Assembly: GCF_020379485.1 (NCBI RefSeq)
Contig: NC_063435.1
Coordinates: forward strand, 3,410,001 to 3,474,000
Direction of reading: 5' to 3'
Length of the DNA stretch: 64,000 bases
From: Brassica napus
Taxonomy: Eukaryota > Streptophyta > Magnoliopsida > Brassicales > Brassicaceae
The notes beneath the pieces are model-generated. The model was not told the origin of the DNA, did no database searches, and saw nothing but the letters and a program-made list of their open reading frames with translations. Both the position numbers and the translations under genes were made by a program. Positions 50,000 through 63,327 of the stretch are shown here, piece after piece; the stretch's first letter is position 1, and the number at the start of each line of letters is the position of its first letter.

Positions 50000-51235
50000 G
50001 CATATATCATTGTGAGCAGTGACTACGATGGAAATATTTCTCAGGAACCAAACCCAAAACCTAACTAAAACCGAACCAAACGGTTTTTATATAAATAACC
50101 TGATAGTTGCTCAAAAAAAAATATATAAATTACCTGATATTTTTGAAGTACCCTACTTGAAACTATCTAATTTTATTTCTTGAAAACCCTGAATTATCCT
50201 AACATTTTCTCCAAACTACCAGAAAGTATCAAAAAAAAGGAAACCAAATCGGACTAAACTAGACATGAAATTTTCTCGGGTATTAATTGGCCAAAATTAT
50301 TATATCAATTGAACTGAAAACCTAAAAAAAAAAACGAACTGAACTGGATTTTCTAAACTATCCGAACATATCTTATAACCGAGAAACTGAAAACTTTATA
50401 AAAAATGAACCGAACCAAAGTGCTAAGGCCTAATTGTGACTCGAAGGTTTGAAATTTGTTTAAGGTTCAGGGGTTTAGGGCACTACTGTTGAAGGTCTTT
50501 GATCGGTAGTTGACTAAGAGATTAGTGTTTTGAGCAATGCATTTGGCCACTTGTCTATTGATAGCCTTTTTCAAAATAGTCATTTATACGATAGGTTTAG
50601 CTAATCTAGACTTATAGTTTAGAGTTAAGAGATGGAGTTTTGAAGATATGATTTCAAATTTTAAAAATAAAAAGAAGCTATTTTGATCATTTTTCTTATT
50701 GAATGTTGTTTTTGTGACAAAACCTCAAAAATCAACATTTGAGGAAATTGTCCTATTAAATATCTAATTACTTTAGTGTATTATACTTGATATCAAAATA
50801 ATGCCTTGGATCAGAACAAAGAGATACTTGTTTTAATATTTGTGACTTGACGTTTTGAAACTTGTTTTAGTATTAAGGGTCCTATTGTTGAAGGTCCTTG
50901 ATCGGTAGTTGACTAAGAATTAGTTTTTGAGTAATGCAGTTGCCTCTGGTCATTTGATGCACTTCATATTCTTTTATGCTCTTGGGTATTGAATATCTAA
51001 TTACTTTAGTGTATTATACTTGATACAAAATAGTGCCTTGGATCAGAACAAATAGATACACAAACACCACTAAGAAACCAATTATTTACATCCGAAACTA
51101 TAACAATAGAATGTAACAAACAAGGAAGCTAACTTCTCTTCTGCTTGGCTTCGCCGGTCGGGAGATAATTACTCTCCAGCGACCACAAACAACACACAAG
51201 AAACTAGATAAATGCAAATCTGTAAAAGTTGTCTG
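50000..51235. repeat. Intergenic DNA with an old tandem duplication
   Basis: Two blocks recur in the same order: ttgatcggtagttgactaag (near 50499 and 50899) and taattactttagtgtattat (near 50764 and 50998). The downstream copy is about 170 bp shorter between blocks. The 50.04-50.44 kb part contains aaccgaacc-like motifs and may be a decayed member of the hAT family. No gene is seen. Confidence 0.7.
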
Positions 51236-53444
51236 CTATAAAAACATGTTGATTACCAATAGTAATAACATAATAATGTTTCCGACAATGTCCAAAGACA
51301 GCTTCTGAGGCGCCGCATTGTCACTAAACTGTCCTGCGTTCACGTACTCGCTTCTTCCGCTGCTGCTAGTCGCAGATACATTTACAGACATTGAACCTGA
51401 AAGAAGTTGAGAGATTTGTTAAGTGTGGAAAGATGAGATGGCTTTTGTATCACGTTTGAGTTTAAAAGGAATGAGATTCTTACAGTCATAGTTTGCCCAT
51501 CCAATTCTCTGACCGACCAGATCATAGACAAAGATTTTGTCTTTAAGAACTAAATCTGCATATCAAAAGATGAAAACATATGTTTCTGTGCTACAGAACG
51601 TAAATTTCAAGTAATAAGGCTTACCTCCAAGGATCGTTATCCCTTGATTCTGTATCCTTTGAAAACCGATGCACCACACTGCAGTACCTCCCTACAGAGC
51701 ATAGTCCAGAGACTAATGTTATACCGGAAGAAAACAGATTTCTATAAATGGAAACAGAGATAAAGTACTTACGACGTTGTTTTGCTGTATGAGGTAATCC
51801 TGAGGATTCAAGAACATGGATGCTCCACCAGCAAAGTTCAAGCTGACCGGTGGAAACACGTCTGCCACACTGACAATTTTACAGTAACAACCAAACAAAT
51901 GTTTCAGCATTTTTTTCCAATATATTGATACTACTAATAAGAAGACATGCATAGAGATGGTACGAACCGAACCTAGTGGTTAATACGTAACATTGATTCC
52001 CTTTGGAAACAACGGGTCTCACAGACTGCGAAACAGCATTCGTGATCTGAAAATTTCCATAAGAAAGATTTGTTTTTTAGATACGCTATGAAGACAAAAC
52101 TACACATGGGAGTTTTATTACTTACAGCTTCAACGAAAGGAACATAGGCTGCTTCAGAAAGGTAAGCCAACGTTGTACCAGTGTCGATGATTGTTCCCTG
52201 ACCGTTCGATGTGGAGAAGACAGATGGATTGATAGGTAGAGCTTGGCCATTCACTGAGATGCTCAGCAGATTCACATTGTAATGAGGCCTGAGATCATAT
52301 GATTAACATTTGAACAATTCTTTTTGAAACGAAACTGTTTAGAGGAGGGATAAAGAGATATTTTACTGTGAGGGAACGAGTGGAGTAAAGACCATGTTCG
52401 GCTCCACAATCTCTCCAAGAACCAATATCCCTCCGCCTCCGTTCTCTCCTTTCAAGCAGTGTGAGAACACTCTAGGAGCTACTCCCTGCGAAGCGAGCTG
52501 AGAGATCACAGACATTCCTTGTTGCCCGAACCCGAAGATCCCATCAACAGCTCGGTCCGACTTCACTAGATCCCCCGTCTGCGAGGTGCTGCATCTGTTC
52601 CAGAACGAAATCAAGTCTAGTGGCACGTATTGATGATTTTTGAACATTTGATGAAATAAACTCACCCGAACACAACCTGAGTCGTTGAGTTTGGGACGAG
52701 AGAGCTTCCTACAATCATGTCAAACTGCAAGAGATCGGAGACGTAGTACCCCGAGGTGCCGCTTCCGTCACCGTACTGAAACGTGTAAGCGCAGAGGTTG
52801 TTCTGAACAGAACAGCCTGAGTCAGAGGACTGAACACCCCAGCTGCATCTTTGGTCAGAACATGAGATTGGCGTCGCTGTTGCCGAGCTCCCTGGATCAA
52901 AGTAATTCAATTGAATCTGCAAAACAGAGCATCGCATTAATCTCAAAACAGAGTATTCAAAAATGAGATAAAGACATGAGAAAAGGTTTACTTGGAGTCC
53001 ACTGGTTTGAGGACAGCCGTTGCAAGAAGCACAACTAACCCACAACACATCACTTCCTGTGTCAATCTGTACATAAAAGTCTCTCGGAGGTGATCCCAAC
53101 CGCAGTTTCGTGTAATATAATCTGTTTTTAAAAACCAAAGAAACAACATTTTTGATTGAGACAATGACTCAAACACCTTGTGGGCAATTAAAGATGGAAA
53201 CTTTAGATTACCCAACAACGAAAGGATCAAAAGTTCCGTCGACGGGGAAATCAACTACGCCGCCGAGAGACTGTAACAATCTGCCGTGTCTGGCTCTGTC
53301 ACGCGCCTTGAGTTCGTTCATTTCCATCTCGTGATTCGCCGGAACGGCTCTTTCTAGTTTCAGGGCCGCCGGGAAACCGTAAGAGAAAACCGAAACCGGT
53401 AGTAAACAGAACAGAATAGTCGCTGAAAACAGAGCATCCGCCAT
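51236..53444 (-). CDS. A1-family aspartyl protease, probably GPI-anchored (491 aa)
   Basis: Ten exons were read: 53212-53444, 52992-53121, 52666-52916, 52367-52594, 52126-52288, 51973-52046, 51773-51869, 51625-51691, 51484-51555 and 51236-51396. The start is the ATG at 53444, followed by a signal peptide ([19 protein letters not shown]). The two catalytic motifs are DTGSD at about residue 98 and DTGTT at about 317. The plant-type Cys-rich insert ([27 protein letters not shown]) and the [14 protein letters not shown] flap region are present. The C-terminal hydrophobic tail ([19 protein letters not shown]) after a small-residue stretch suggests a GPI signal and cell-surface location. It corresponds to Arabidopsis At5g22850; substrates are unknown. 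Confidence 0.94.
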
Positions 53445-53965
53445 AGCCGACAAGTGATGAGATCTCTATATCTCGTCGGGAATCGAAAAGATCAAAACTT
53501 TATCCTTGTGGGCAGACATAGAATGGAGAAATAAGCCGCGAAATTGTAAAGTGTTATGATCGTCGTCAATGTCGGATTTTCATGAAAACAGAGGATTTGC
53601 AGATTCGCTTCTTTTATGAGAGAGAGAGAAAGAGAAGTACACGATGGGATTAAACAGAGGATGCTCCAGTGCAGAATACTCCATAAGCACATGTGTTTTT
53701 TTATCTATTTATTATATATTGTGACAAAACATGTAAGAAAATGACTAATCATAACTTCATGTTGTTGGAGGAAAAAAGTTTATATGATTATGTAAATGTA
53801 ATGAGTGCTGTTTATAATTATTTTTGGTGACGGAAATAGATAAATCTATAGATTTCTATATAATATGATAATTTATATTTTCATTTCAGAGTTTAGTGAG
53901 GAGTTTTATCAGTAACTTTTTCTTTAAAATTCTATAAGGAATATTATTAAAATAAATCAAAACCA

Positions 53966-55700
53966 TATAGTTGCTTAACAAACAAGTAATTACTATCAGA
54001 TACAAAAGGTAAAAAAAACTATATATGAAAAACAAGGATTAGGGATTTTCATCAAAAAGGGAAGACTGGTCTATGGAAGGTTCTTGGCAGCATCTCCTTT
54101 TTGCTTTGTTTTGTTTGTTTCTTCTGGTTACCTAAACCACATAATGCGTAATTTTAACGCGCCTTTTGATTTATCTATTAAAACAAATTGTCTTGTGATC
54201 TGTTCATCTGCATGATGGCATTCGTAGAGTTTTTGAATTAGTCGTGCATATCTCAAGTAATACCCTCCTCGGATAAGTAATATATGAATGAGCTAGAAGA
54301 TGTTTTGTGTTACATCATTGACGTGAAGAGTATACAATTAAAAGTTTTTTCCATAATTCCACCGGAATTTAAATTGATAGATATTGAAATGTTTAAAATG
54401 CATGGTAAAAGTTGCTTAACAAACAAGTTATGACTTATCAAATACAAAAGGTAAAACTATATATGCAAACAAAGATTAGGGTTTTTTTCTTAACAAAAAA
54501 GGAAGACCATCATCTCCTTTCGCTTTTTTTCTTTTCTTTTTTACCTAAACCACATAATGCGTACCTCTTGCTTTATTTATTCATACAGAATTATGTATTT
54601 AAATACATGTTTTTGCATATGTTTTTTTGTTTTTGTTTGCATATGTTGAAGCTAATAGTTCATAGAAAAAGGCAGGTTATACTTTTTCACGTAGCATTGA
54701 AAGATTGAATATTTCAAGTTGATTAATTTGCAACTCCACGACTTGACTGGTTATTTGATTTCATAAAAAAAAAGGTTTCATATGTAGCAGCATGGTGGTG
54801 ACTCATGAAAGTCAAATGGAAGGGTGAATTGGATTCCTATGTTACATGGAAACAGAAGCGGATACGTGGAAGCGGAAGCGTAAAGAAGCGCAGAAGCGAG
54901 ATTTTTTAAAATATTAGGAAGCGGGTACGTGTTGGAAGCGTATATCCATATATAAATATATATATATATATATGTAAAAATTTTTAAAAAATAGGACTAA
55001 AAATTATATGATTTAAATTTGAAATACAACATTTATCTATTTATAATAATTTTGAAATGATTTTATATTAAAACTGTAAAAATACACATAAATTATGTTT
55101 ACAAAAAATATTATATTAATTATTTTTAATACTTTATAACTAATTGACACAATATGTTTCAATATGTGCTATATCTTTAATAAAAAAATCTCAATGCATA
55201 AAGATAATTTATAGTATTATTTTTGATATTTGTATATTTATAACTCAATATTCATTACTATTAATTTTTTTATTTTATATAGATTAAAACTATGGTTTTA
55301 TATTTTATTGATATACATTGTATTTTTTTTAAACGGAAGCGTGATTCCAAAACGGAATCATAAGCTTCCAACAGGTTTTTAAAGAGAATATTTTAGAAAC
55401 GTTTTGGAAGCGAGATTCCGCAAGTTTCCACAAGGTTCTGATTCCGATTCCGATTCCGAAGCGGGAAGCAGACGTCCGATGAAGCTTCCGTGCAACGTAG
55501 GTCGTACATATCTCAAGTAATACCCTCCTCGGGTAAGTATTATATGGATGAGTTAGAAGATGTTTTGTGTTACATCATCGACGTGAGAGTATCTAATTAA
55601 TTAAATAAACTTACAAGTGGTCTTATGTCTTTAGGAAGCAGCTCAATTAATCATGGCAATTTCTCTTCTTCTTTTTCCGATTGTTACTAAGCAGAACCCA
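53966..55700. repeat. Degenerate local duplications downstream of the protease promoter
   Basis: gttgcttaacaaacaagt recurs at about 53971 and 54411, and both copies continue with aaaggtaaaa...actatatatg and catctcctt. atctcaagtaataccctcct recurs at about 54250 and 55510, both followed by gaagatgttttgtgttacat. A weaker third copy starts near 55630. The second copy is expanded by a 660-bp inserted repeat (54841-55498). Confidence 0.8.
54841..55498. mobile_element. Non-coding repeat element, copy 1
   Basis: It begins gttacatggaaacagaagcg and ends gaagcttccgtgcaac, giving imperfect inverted ends (GTT.CA.GGAA). Internal GGAAGCG motifs on the left face CGCTTCC/ATTCCG motifs on the right, around an AT-rich core. 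The same element occurs at 63328-63957. No clear target duplication was found, so the superfamily is undecided (hAT- or Mutator-like). Confidence 0.75.
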
Positions 55701-57120
55701 CATAGCAATTATATCATGCCTTTTGCTTTGACATTTCTTTTTCTCTTTCCTCATCTACAATATAAAATTGGATAAAATAAACTGAACATTTGTCGACAAC
55801 TTCTTTTCATGTACCTCCCTTGTACCAAAAAGAACATTAGGTTTATACAAAAAAAAATTGATTTGAAACCAGATGATGAGAAATCCCTTAAGGTTTAGTA
55901 TTAGAGGATATATGCTATGTGTGTAAACTGAAACTGACATAACCGAATCGTCTAGAGAGAGAGCAAACAAACAAAAACTTAAGTACCAAGTAATCCAGTT
56001 ATAAGCTATGTTAGTCACTGTTAATTATAGATTTGGTTTTTGGGATTCCTTTAGTCATTTTTTATAGTTTAAGTCAATGTTCAAATAATCGCTAGGCGGT
56101 AACTAGATGCTTTATAGGAAATTAACGAATATGTGGATTATTCAAAGTTTAGTCGGAGCTTAGACGTTAACGAATTGTTGATTTATTTATATACATATTA
56201 CATTTCTATAAGATATTTTAGTTTTTAATTAATTAAAAAATATTTTGATGAATTATATAAATTATATATACAAAAAAAGAAATTAATTAAACTTATAGAT
56301 TTGTACTAACATAATTGCTTAATTTAACATATTTTGACTAATTTACATCACTTTAAACCAATTTTAATTGGGTTTTAACTAAGAGCAAATTAGCTCAATA
56401 TACTAACAAAGATGGGATACCATAGAATGGGGGGGGGGGAGAATAGTAATGATGGGAGGAAGAAAATTGGAGGAATATAGGGTATGGTGCAAATAGGAGA
56501 GAATTGGTGTGTAGGGAGTATAAATTCTCTTTAACTAATTTAAACCGTTTTGAAGCATATAAATTGGATTATAAGAAAAAATATTTAAGTAAAAGCTAAT
56601 TTTCCGTCTAGGCGGGAGTATAAACGATTTTTAGAACATTGGTATTAGTTCGATACATAGATTATCTTTTGATCTGTTTTACTGTATATTTTAAGTGTTT
56701 AAAAGCTTCTTTTATATAATTTTATTTAGGTGAATGAGCTTTCAGTTGTAGCAATTCATGCAAATAAAATGATATATAACATAAAAACAAAAGCAATACT
56801 TTTTTCTTCCTTTGTGGCTAAGTTAAGGTGTGGTGTCACATTCCATGGGATTGTCTTTTATATTGTTTCCAGGCAAATACATTAGTAAAGAACTCCTTTT
56901 TTTTGTTCAAACCATAAATTTATCTTCGCTTCACCTTTAGCTTGTCATCAACATTTGTTTTGTAATGTCTCGTCTTGTATTAATCCAAATTTTGTTGTTA
57001 TTTATAATACACTATATGATTAGATATCAACTTACTTGAACATAAATTTATTGGTTTCAACACAAATATTTCTTTGTACCTTATTTCAGTGTCTTGTATA
57101 ACGTAAATTTTATTGTTATA
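55700..57120. other. AT-rich intergenic DNA, no gene seen
   Basis: Contains a G9 run near 56431. A block attagatatcaacttacttg, near 57020, recurs near 57654. No coding or RNA gene was recognised. Confidence 0.5.
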
Positions 57121-57122
57121 TA

Positions 57123-57379
57123 CTCCCTCCGTTTTTAATATAAATCGTTTTAAAGCTATGCACATAGATTAAGAAAAGCATTAATTTCTTACATTTTCGA
57201 AACAAAAACATTATTAATTATTTACCTAACCACAATTCAACCAATAGAAAAATAAAAGATATATTATCATTGGTCAAATAACATTAATTATTAATAAATG
57301 TTACATAGAAAACCGAAAACGACATAATTTGGAACAAAATTTTTTCTCTAAAACGACTTATATTAAAAAACGGAGGGAG
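57123..57379. mobile_element. Stowaway/mariner MITE (257 bp)
   Basis: Perfect terminal inverted repeats ctccctccgttttt / aaaaacggagggag are flanked by TA at 57121-57122 and 57380-57381. This is the textbook Stowaway signature. Both ends extend into a longer imperfect inverted repeat (taatataa / ttatatta). Confidence 0.92.
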
Positions 57380-57391
57380 TACAATACAATA

Positions 57392-57648
57392 TTCCCTTTG
57401 TTTCATAATAAGTGTCATTCTAACTTTTTTTTTTTGTTACACAAAAGTGTCACTTTACAATTCCAATGCAGATTATACTTACTTTCAGCTGAAAATTAAT
57501 TGCAAACTGCATTGGTTTTATAAATAATTTTATTTATCTCAAATACTATTGGTCAGACAGATGTAATTAAATAACTTATATATATTTCTGCTACTTTTTT
57601 AGTCTGTGTGAAAAGTGTCTAAGTGTCATTTATTCAGAAACGAATATA
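57392..57648. mobile_element. Second, decayed mariner-like MITE
   Basis: Starts ttccctttgtttcataataag after a TA and carries aagtgtcatt motifs in both halves (57410, 57623), ending near cagaaacgaatata. The ends are too diverged for a firm border. It lies directly after the intact Stowaway copy. Confidence 0.4.
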
Positions 57649-58569
57649 TAATTAGATATCAACTTACTTGAACATAAATTTATTGGTTTCAAGTTTCAAC
57701 ACAAACATTTCTACGTGCCTTAAATTTCAGTCAAAACATTAATAATAATGGCGAACAAGGTATTACAGTTAATGTTAGAGCATTCCTATCAGTAAAAGCA
57801 ACGTTATCCGTAAGTTCTTAAAAGTTAAAACTATCTCAATATAAACAAAAATTAAAATTAGTAAGAACTGATGAAAGAGGAAAAAGATAAATTCTCATTT
57901 AGGAAATTTAAGATACCCTTAAAAATCTCAAGTGCATATGTTACTTGATTATTGGTTATATTTTTTTAAAGGTAGATATATAGTCATAATATTCATATAT
58001 TCTTATAGAAACTATCACAGTTTTTTAGCGGTAATCATGTTCTTAGGATACCATTAGTAAGAGTATCTTACTGAGTACCTACCACTTAAATTAATGAAAA
58101 TAATTGAAATAATAGGAAAAAGAATGATAACTTTTTAGATCGGTTGTTTATGAAAATACCACAGATGAGATGGTGAGAGATAATTCTACACATTTCAACT
58201 GCACAATAACTCAATTAATTAAAAAAAACATAAAAATTAAATATTGTATATGAGAAACCGGCAAAGGTTTTCTCCAATGTGCATGTTTTAAGTATCTTAC
58301 CTCTAGTATCTAAGAGATATAATATGATTAATTTTAATACAACTTAATTGATGATTAAAATTTAATACACAAAAAAACCTAAGACACTCCTAGGATAGCA
58401 CTTATGTCAAGAGTAGTTCTATTTTTTGTTGAAGATCTCAGAAGAAGACCGTTAATTTTTCACCTCTCACCTCGTTTTCTTTATTTTTCATTTTATATCT
58501 TTAAAGAAGTTTATACTAAGGTAAGATATATATAATGAGATTGTCATTACTGTATGTTATGGACGCTTC

Positions 58570-58868
58570 AATGGAACTAAGAGCATGCTTCTATATTTTC
58601 TTTCAAAATAGAGATCACTATTATAAAAGTGAATTTGCTCTAATATATGATTCTATAATAAAATTTTTCTATTTAAAAAAAAATATAAATGAATGTTACT
58701 TTTTGCCTCTATATTTAGAAGTGAAATTATCACATCTCTATATTTTCCTTTATAAATAGAAGAACTCTATAGAGGTATATATTGGAGCAAATCCACCTCT
58801 CTAATAGAGATTCTTTATTTTAGAAAAAAATATAGAGGAAAAATATAGGTGGGTTGGAGATGGTCTAA
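58570..58868. mobile_element. AT-rich MITE-like inverted repeat
   Basis: The ends ctaagagcatgcttct and ggagatggtctaag are roughly inverted, and the interior is made of repeated tctatatttt / tatagaggaa motifs in opposite orientations that could fold into a long hairpin. Superfamily and exact borders are unclear. Confidence 0.4.
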
Positions 58869-59970
58869 GAACAACCCCATCATTTAGATAGTTTAAATAA
58901 TATTTTATGATTATAAATGAATATATTATTGATATATTTAAGTTTATAATTAAATTTTAAAAACAAAAGTTTTTTAACCAATTCTAAAAGTACAAGTAGA
59001 CAAATGGATTTTTAATAGAGTTCTAAAAGTGTATCTTTTCAGATATTATAACTTATAAGTGCTCTCCCTTCTTATTTATTATTTTTACGAAAATATCGCA
59101 TAATTTTTTTTTTCAAAATAGAATGAAAAATAGCTTAAACTACCACATTTTTAATATTATTTTTCATGTTTATCTTAACCCACATTTACATTTAGTTTTA
59201 AACAAGTGAATAACATTTATATCCATAGAGTTGATTAATCTAGACATGATTTAAATTTGGAAGGTAGAATTTAAGATTAAAAAATAATAATTTGGAAGGT
59301 GATATTTTTGAAACATGGGCAAATTTTGACATATTGATAATAATGGTTTCTGACGCCCTTGTCATTGGTGATATGATGAAAAATATATACTCTTAATCGT
59401 GATGTGACTAAAAGTGTTATTGTTAATGTTATTATGTTTGAAATTATTTTATTTTTTGATTTTTTTTAGCTTTTACATGATTTATTTAAAAACAAATTTT
59501 TACTGTTTTGTGAAAATTGCATTTTAAAATGAAAAACTTTTAAATTTTATTATTTTTTGTAGTTTTCTAATTTTTATTTATGTTTCCTATTTTATTTCTT
59601 ATTAATTAAAAAATATTATAAAAAACTGTCATGTCATCTTATTTAAAGGTTAACAAGTCATATTTTGGACTTGATGAATAAGTAAGCCATGTTGAAAGTT
59701 TTTTTATGATTCAAAAGGACAAAAGCCAATTTGAGGGTTTAATATGTTAGTAAAATAACTTAAAAGTATTGATGAATTCTATTTTGAAGTTTTTTTATGC
59801 AATTTTGTCTTATTTGAAGGTAAATTAATTGTGAGATACTAGTGGAAGAACCCATAGATGGGGATGGTGTAATGGGTGAAGTATTTGAACTTGGAAGAGT
59901 TATTGAAACTCTTATGTGGCCAAGAAAAACTCTCAAGAAGTTTTGTAAATTGAGCCCATTTTTATAAATC
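58869..59970. other. AT-rich intergenic DNA, no gene seen
   Basis: Long A/T tracts, with no open frame of note and no recognised repeat border. Confidence 0.5.
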
Positions 59971-60029
59971 AGATTATGGTCCTTTTAGCATAAGCCCATG
60001 AATAATAATAGTCGCGTGATTAGTGAAGG

Positions 60030-60201
60030 AAAAGAGTATAAATACAAATACATTAATCCATCTTGAAGGATGGCTTAGAGACCTCCACCATAGATCTAAT
60101 AAATATGACTTCAAAATTATTACATAATATAATTCGTTTTGATTCCAATGTGGCCTAGGAGGAATACCATAATAAGATTCACAGTATTTACTGGCTTTCA
60201 T
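60030..60201 (-). pseudogene. Relic of an S28 carboxypeptidase exon
   Basis: On the minus strand KASKYCESYYGIPPRPHW resembles exon 6 of the adjacent intact gene ([13 protein letters not shown]). At the DNA level, ccaatgtggcctaggaggaata here parallels ccagtgtggccgaggagtgaca at 61140. It sits just beyond the stop of the intact gene, so it is probably what remains of a tandem copy. Confidence 0.65.
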
Positions 60202-60288
60202 ACCGATCGATCTTCATTTGACCATGCCTCTCAACCAGGACAAGAACCACTTATTGATTTCTATATATTGTGTATATTATAACCAAAC

Positions 60289-63111
60289 TTAGATAGATAT
60301 GTTAAGAGCTTTTAAATCCTTTTGATACGTTGAAATCCAAGATTCAATTATTTTAATCTCCTTGTCTCGTTGCATCACCAGCCACTCCGGATCTCCTTTC
60401 ATCTTCATGACAATGTCTTGACAATGTGAACCTGCTCATTTAAAATTTATTAAAATTACCTGGGAGTTTTTTTTTTCTTATACGTTGGAGTTCAAGAATA
60501 GGATGAACGTAGGAGTTCATCATCATATTCTTAAACAACTTGTTGAATATGCTTAAATACAAATGAAAATTTACCATTATTTGATTTGATGGCGACAACA
60601 CTATCTGAAATATCCTCTAAAACTCTGAAAATATGTTAAAAAGAAACCCCGTAAAACATTTGTGTATTATATATCTTAATTTATTAATCAATTTGTATTA
60701 TGTTATTACCCGCCGACGCTATAAGGATCTGACAATCCATTAGAGAAAATGATGTTGCTCCCAAATTTTCGGAGGATTAGCTTCACATCCTGCACAATAT
60801 ATATAACATTTGAAAAGTAAGTTCTAGCTGATTAGTTTTATCAAAATTACTAAACTATTAACATTAATATCGGTCCAAATATATTCAAAGCGACCAAGAA
60901 AATCTCTGGTCCCTTTTACACCTAAACACAAAATTAAGAATGTAACAATACTAACTTGTGCCCCAAACAGGATGCTATTGATAATATATGAGTATGAGAT
61001 TAGTTAACTTATAATATATATACTTGTTTACAAAAAAAAAAAAATTATATATATACTTCGCGACCAAAATTTTTTTATTTAATTATATATAATATACCTT
61101 TCTAATTATATATACCTGAATTCCAAAATACGTCGTGATCCAGTGTGGCCGAGGAGTGACACCATAATCAGCTTTACATCGCTCAATGTAACTGGTCATG
61201 TTAAATGGTGTTGTTGGGAACATCGTGTCTTGTTTGTCATACCCCACCGGCATCACTATCTCGCTGCAGGTCTATACAGAAATCGTTTCATGACATTTTA
61301 GGTATCGGTTAGACGAATTAAAATCAAACATAATTTTTCTACGTATACACTCTATCAGGTTTCAACATGGTTTTTAACGTGAATTTACGTGCCTGCCATC
61401 TCCATGCTTTATTATTGTTTGTAGGATGCGCAAACATATTGGTGTCATAGCAAGATTGGTTGCCTAATAAAGCGACAGCACCTGCGAAGATCCGATCAAG
61501 TAAACCTTTTTTACTGTTTGGTGGGTTGTTGTCGATTGCGTTGCACACGTTGGTCACCGAATAACTAGGACCCCGATTGTATTGAACAGCTTCGGCGTAT
61601 ATTGTACTCAAGAAGTCTTTGATATCGAAGCTTGCGTTCAATGGACTGGAAATATAATTGTATATATGGACGAAATAAGTATAAATTGTAGATTAGTTGA
61701 ATTTTATTTTTAACAAAAAAGTCTTTCTTACGCGCAAGTTTTGAATTGTTTGCTAAGGATTAAGAGACCATTGGGTTTGGCAGCAACTCTATCGATTTCT
61801 TTCCAAGATTTGCGGATCATGTTATAACATCTCTCACTCGTTCCCTTGAGGAATATATGGAAGAAGAAAAGATGAAATCAGTATTTAGTTAGACTACAAT
61901 TAAATAACCTAAAACAAAAATTAGTGAAAAACGGAATAGTAGAAATAAAAATATAGAAAAAGATATCTTATGTATTAATATGTTCTGTAGTAATTGAATA
62001 ACTGAATAATTATTATTACCTTAATAACCTTGGTTACAATATAATAGTAACCAAATTTAGGACGAGTATCTTCAAAGTAGAGAAGAGGAGCTGAAGATGC
62101 TAATGCCCCGAGTGCTATGTGCGGATATTTTAGCCTGAACCATGCCGCTAACACTGTGTACCAAGAAACATAAAAGAAAATGATTATTCATTTTACCTTT
62201 TATTAATCATATAACGATATTTAATATTATCACTGAGAAATCATATAGAATACTCCACCCTAAGCAAGATTTCATATAGTAATCATAGTAAAATGTTAAA
62301 TGGTAACTATATCAAATAAACAAAATACCATATACTGATGGTAGTAAAATGTTCAAGGGTACACCATAGACCACAAAGGTTATGGTTACGATATTTTGTA
62401 TATATGGTATCTATATGTATATATAGTAGTGAGTATGGACTTACTTCCACCATATGATCCTCCTATGACAATGATAGGACTGTGTTTGGTTGAGTACTTT
62501 TCTTTAACATGCAAGAGAATTGATGCATAGTCTGCTAAAGCTTGTGCTGCATTCAAATATCCCAAGGTACTCGCGTTCTTCAATGCTTCTTCTGCAGAAC
62601 CAAATGGCATCGTCTTCCCATAATACCTATGCTGCGTTATATATGGTATACATTTACATACATACAATGTTAAAGATATATCTAATCTAACCGCGCAGTT
62701 CTTTATAGCCACACACACCTCTATGTAGACAAGGAGCGCCTTTAAACGAGGACCGTTGTCACGAAGAAAACCGATGGCAGACAAATCCGAATCTAACGAG
62801 GATTCTTCTCCAAGAAACGCTAATATCGGTGCATTGTCTTTAGCACCAGCCCAGTGTTTTGAATCGATGGCGTATCTTTGTTGAAATGTCATGTAGCTTT
62901 TTGGTGTGAATGTGAAGTGGTCGAGATTCTGATTAAAGTAGAACATTTTTAGATCGGGGTCGTTTAGTTTTTGCGTCGGTGAATCAGGTTCATTCTTTAG
63001 CATTTTTGGGGAAATCCCAAGTCGAGGGATCTTGCAGTGAGCAAGAGTGATGAAAAAAGATGACGATGTTGAGAATATCAGTAGAAGGAGAATTGGAAAC
63101 GTAAGAGACAT
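60289..63111 (-). CDS. S28 serine carboxypeptidase, prolylcarboxypeptidase-like (502 aa)
   Basis: Nine exons were read: 62719-63111, 62445-62631, 62020-62153, 61732-61844, 61393-61645, 61116-61271, 60710-60789, 60575-60624 and 60289-60431. The signal peptide is at the N-terminus ([20 protein letters not shown]). The nucleophile is in GGSYGG (Ser about 190), the acid is in GLSDPYS (Asp about 433) and the His is in NGSHCQD (about 458). Substrate-region blocks [20 protein letters not shown] and [11 protein letters not shown] are conserved. S28 enzymes remove residues after proline in acidic compartments; this one is probably vacuolar or apoplastic. Intron 5 appears to use a GC donor (cag/gcacgt), since the frame is lost with the nearest GT. 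It matches Arabidopsis At5g22860 in position and length. Confidence 0.92.
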
Positions 63112-63190
63112 TTTAAGTGTTTTGTTTAATCCTAGTAACTTTAGTGTGGTATATTAATGATCTCTAAGTTGGCGTAAGCTCATGCAAGCC

Positions 63191-63200
63191 TTTATATAGT
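63191..63200 (-). promoter_or_regulatory. Probable TATA box of the S28 gene
   Basis: On the minus strand actatataaa (read into aggctt) lies about 80 bp upstream of the start codon, a usual plant spacing. Confidence 0.5.
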
Positions 63201-63327
63201 TGCCAAAAAGTTATAATCCCTTTTGTCGTGCGAATTGTTTTCTATATAATTCAAATATTTGTATACGTGCATTCTTTTATATATATGTATGTATATATAA
63301 ACCGTTACCCATTCATTTTTATGTGTG

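Noticed and set aside
58535..58759. 74-codon frame in the 58.5-kb region
   Set aside because: It falls in an AT-rich inverted-repeat element, and its composition is explained by repeats.
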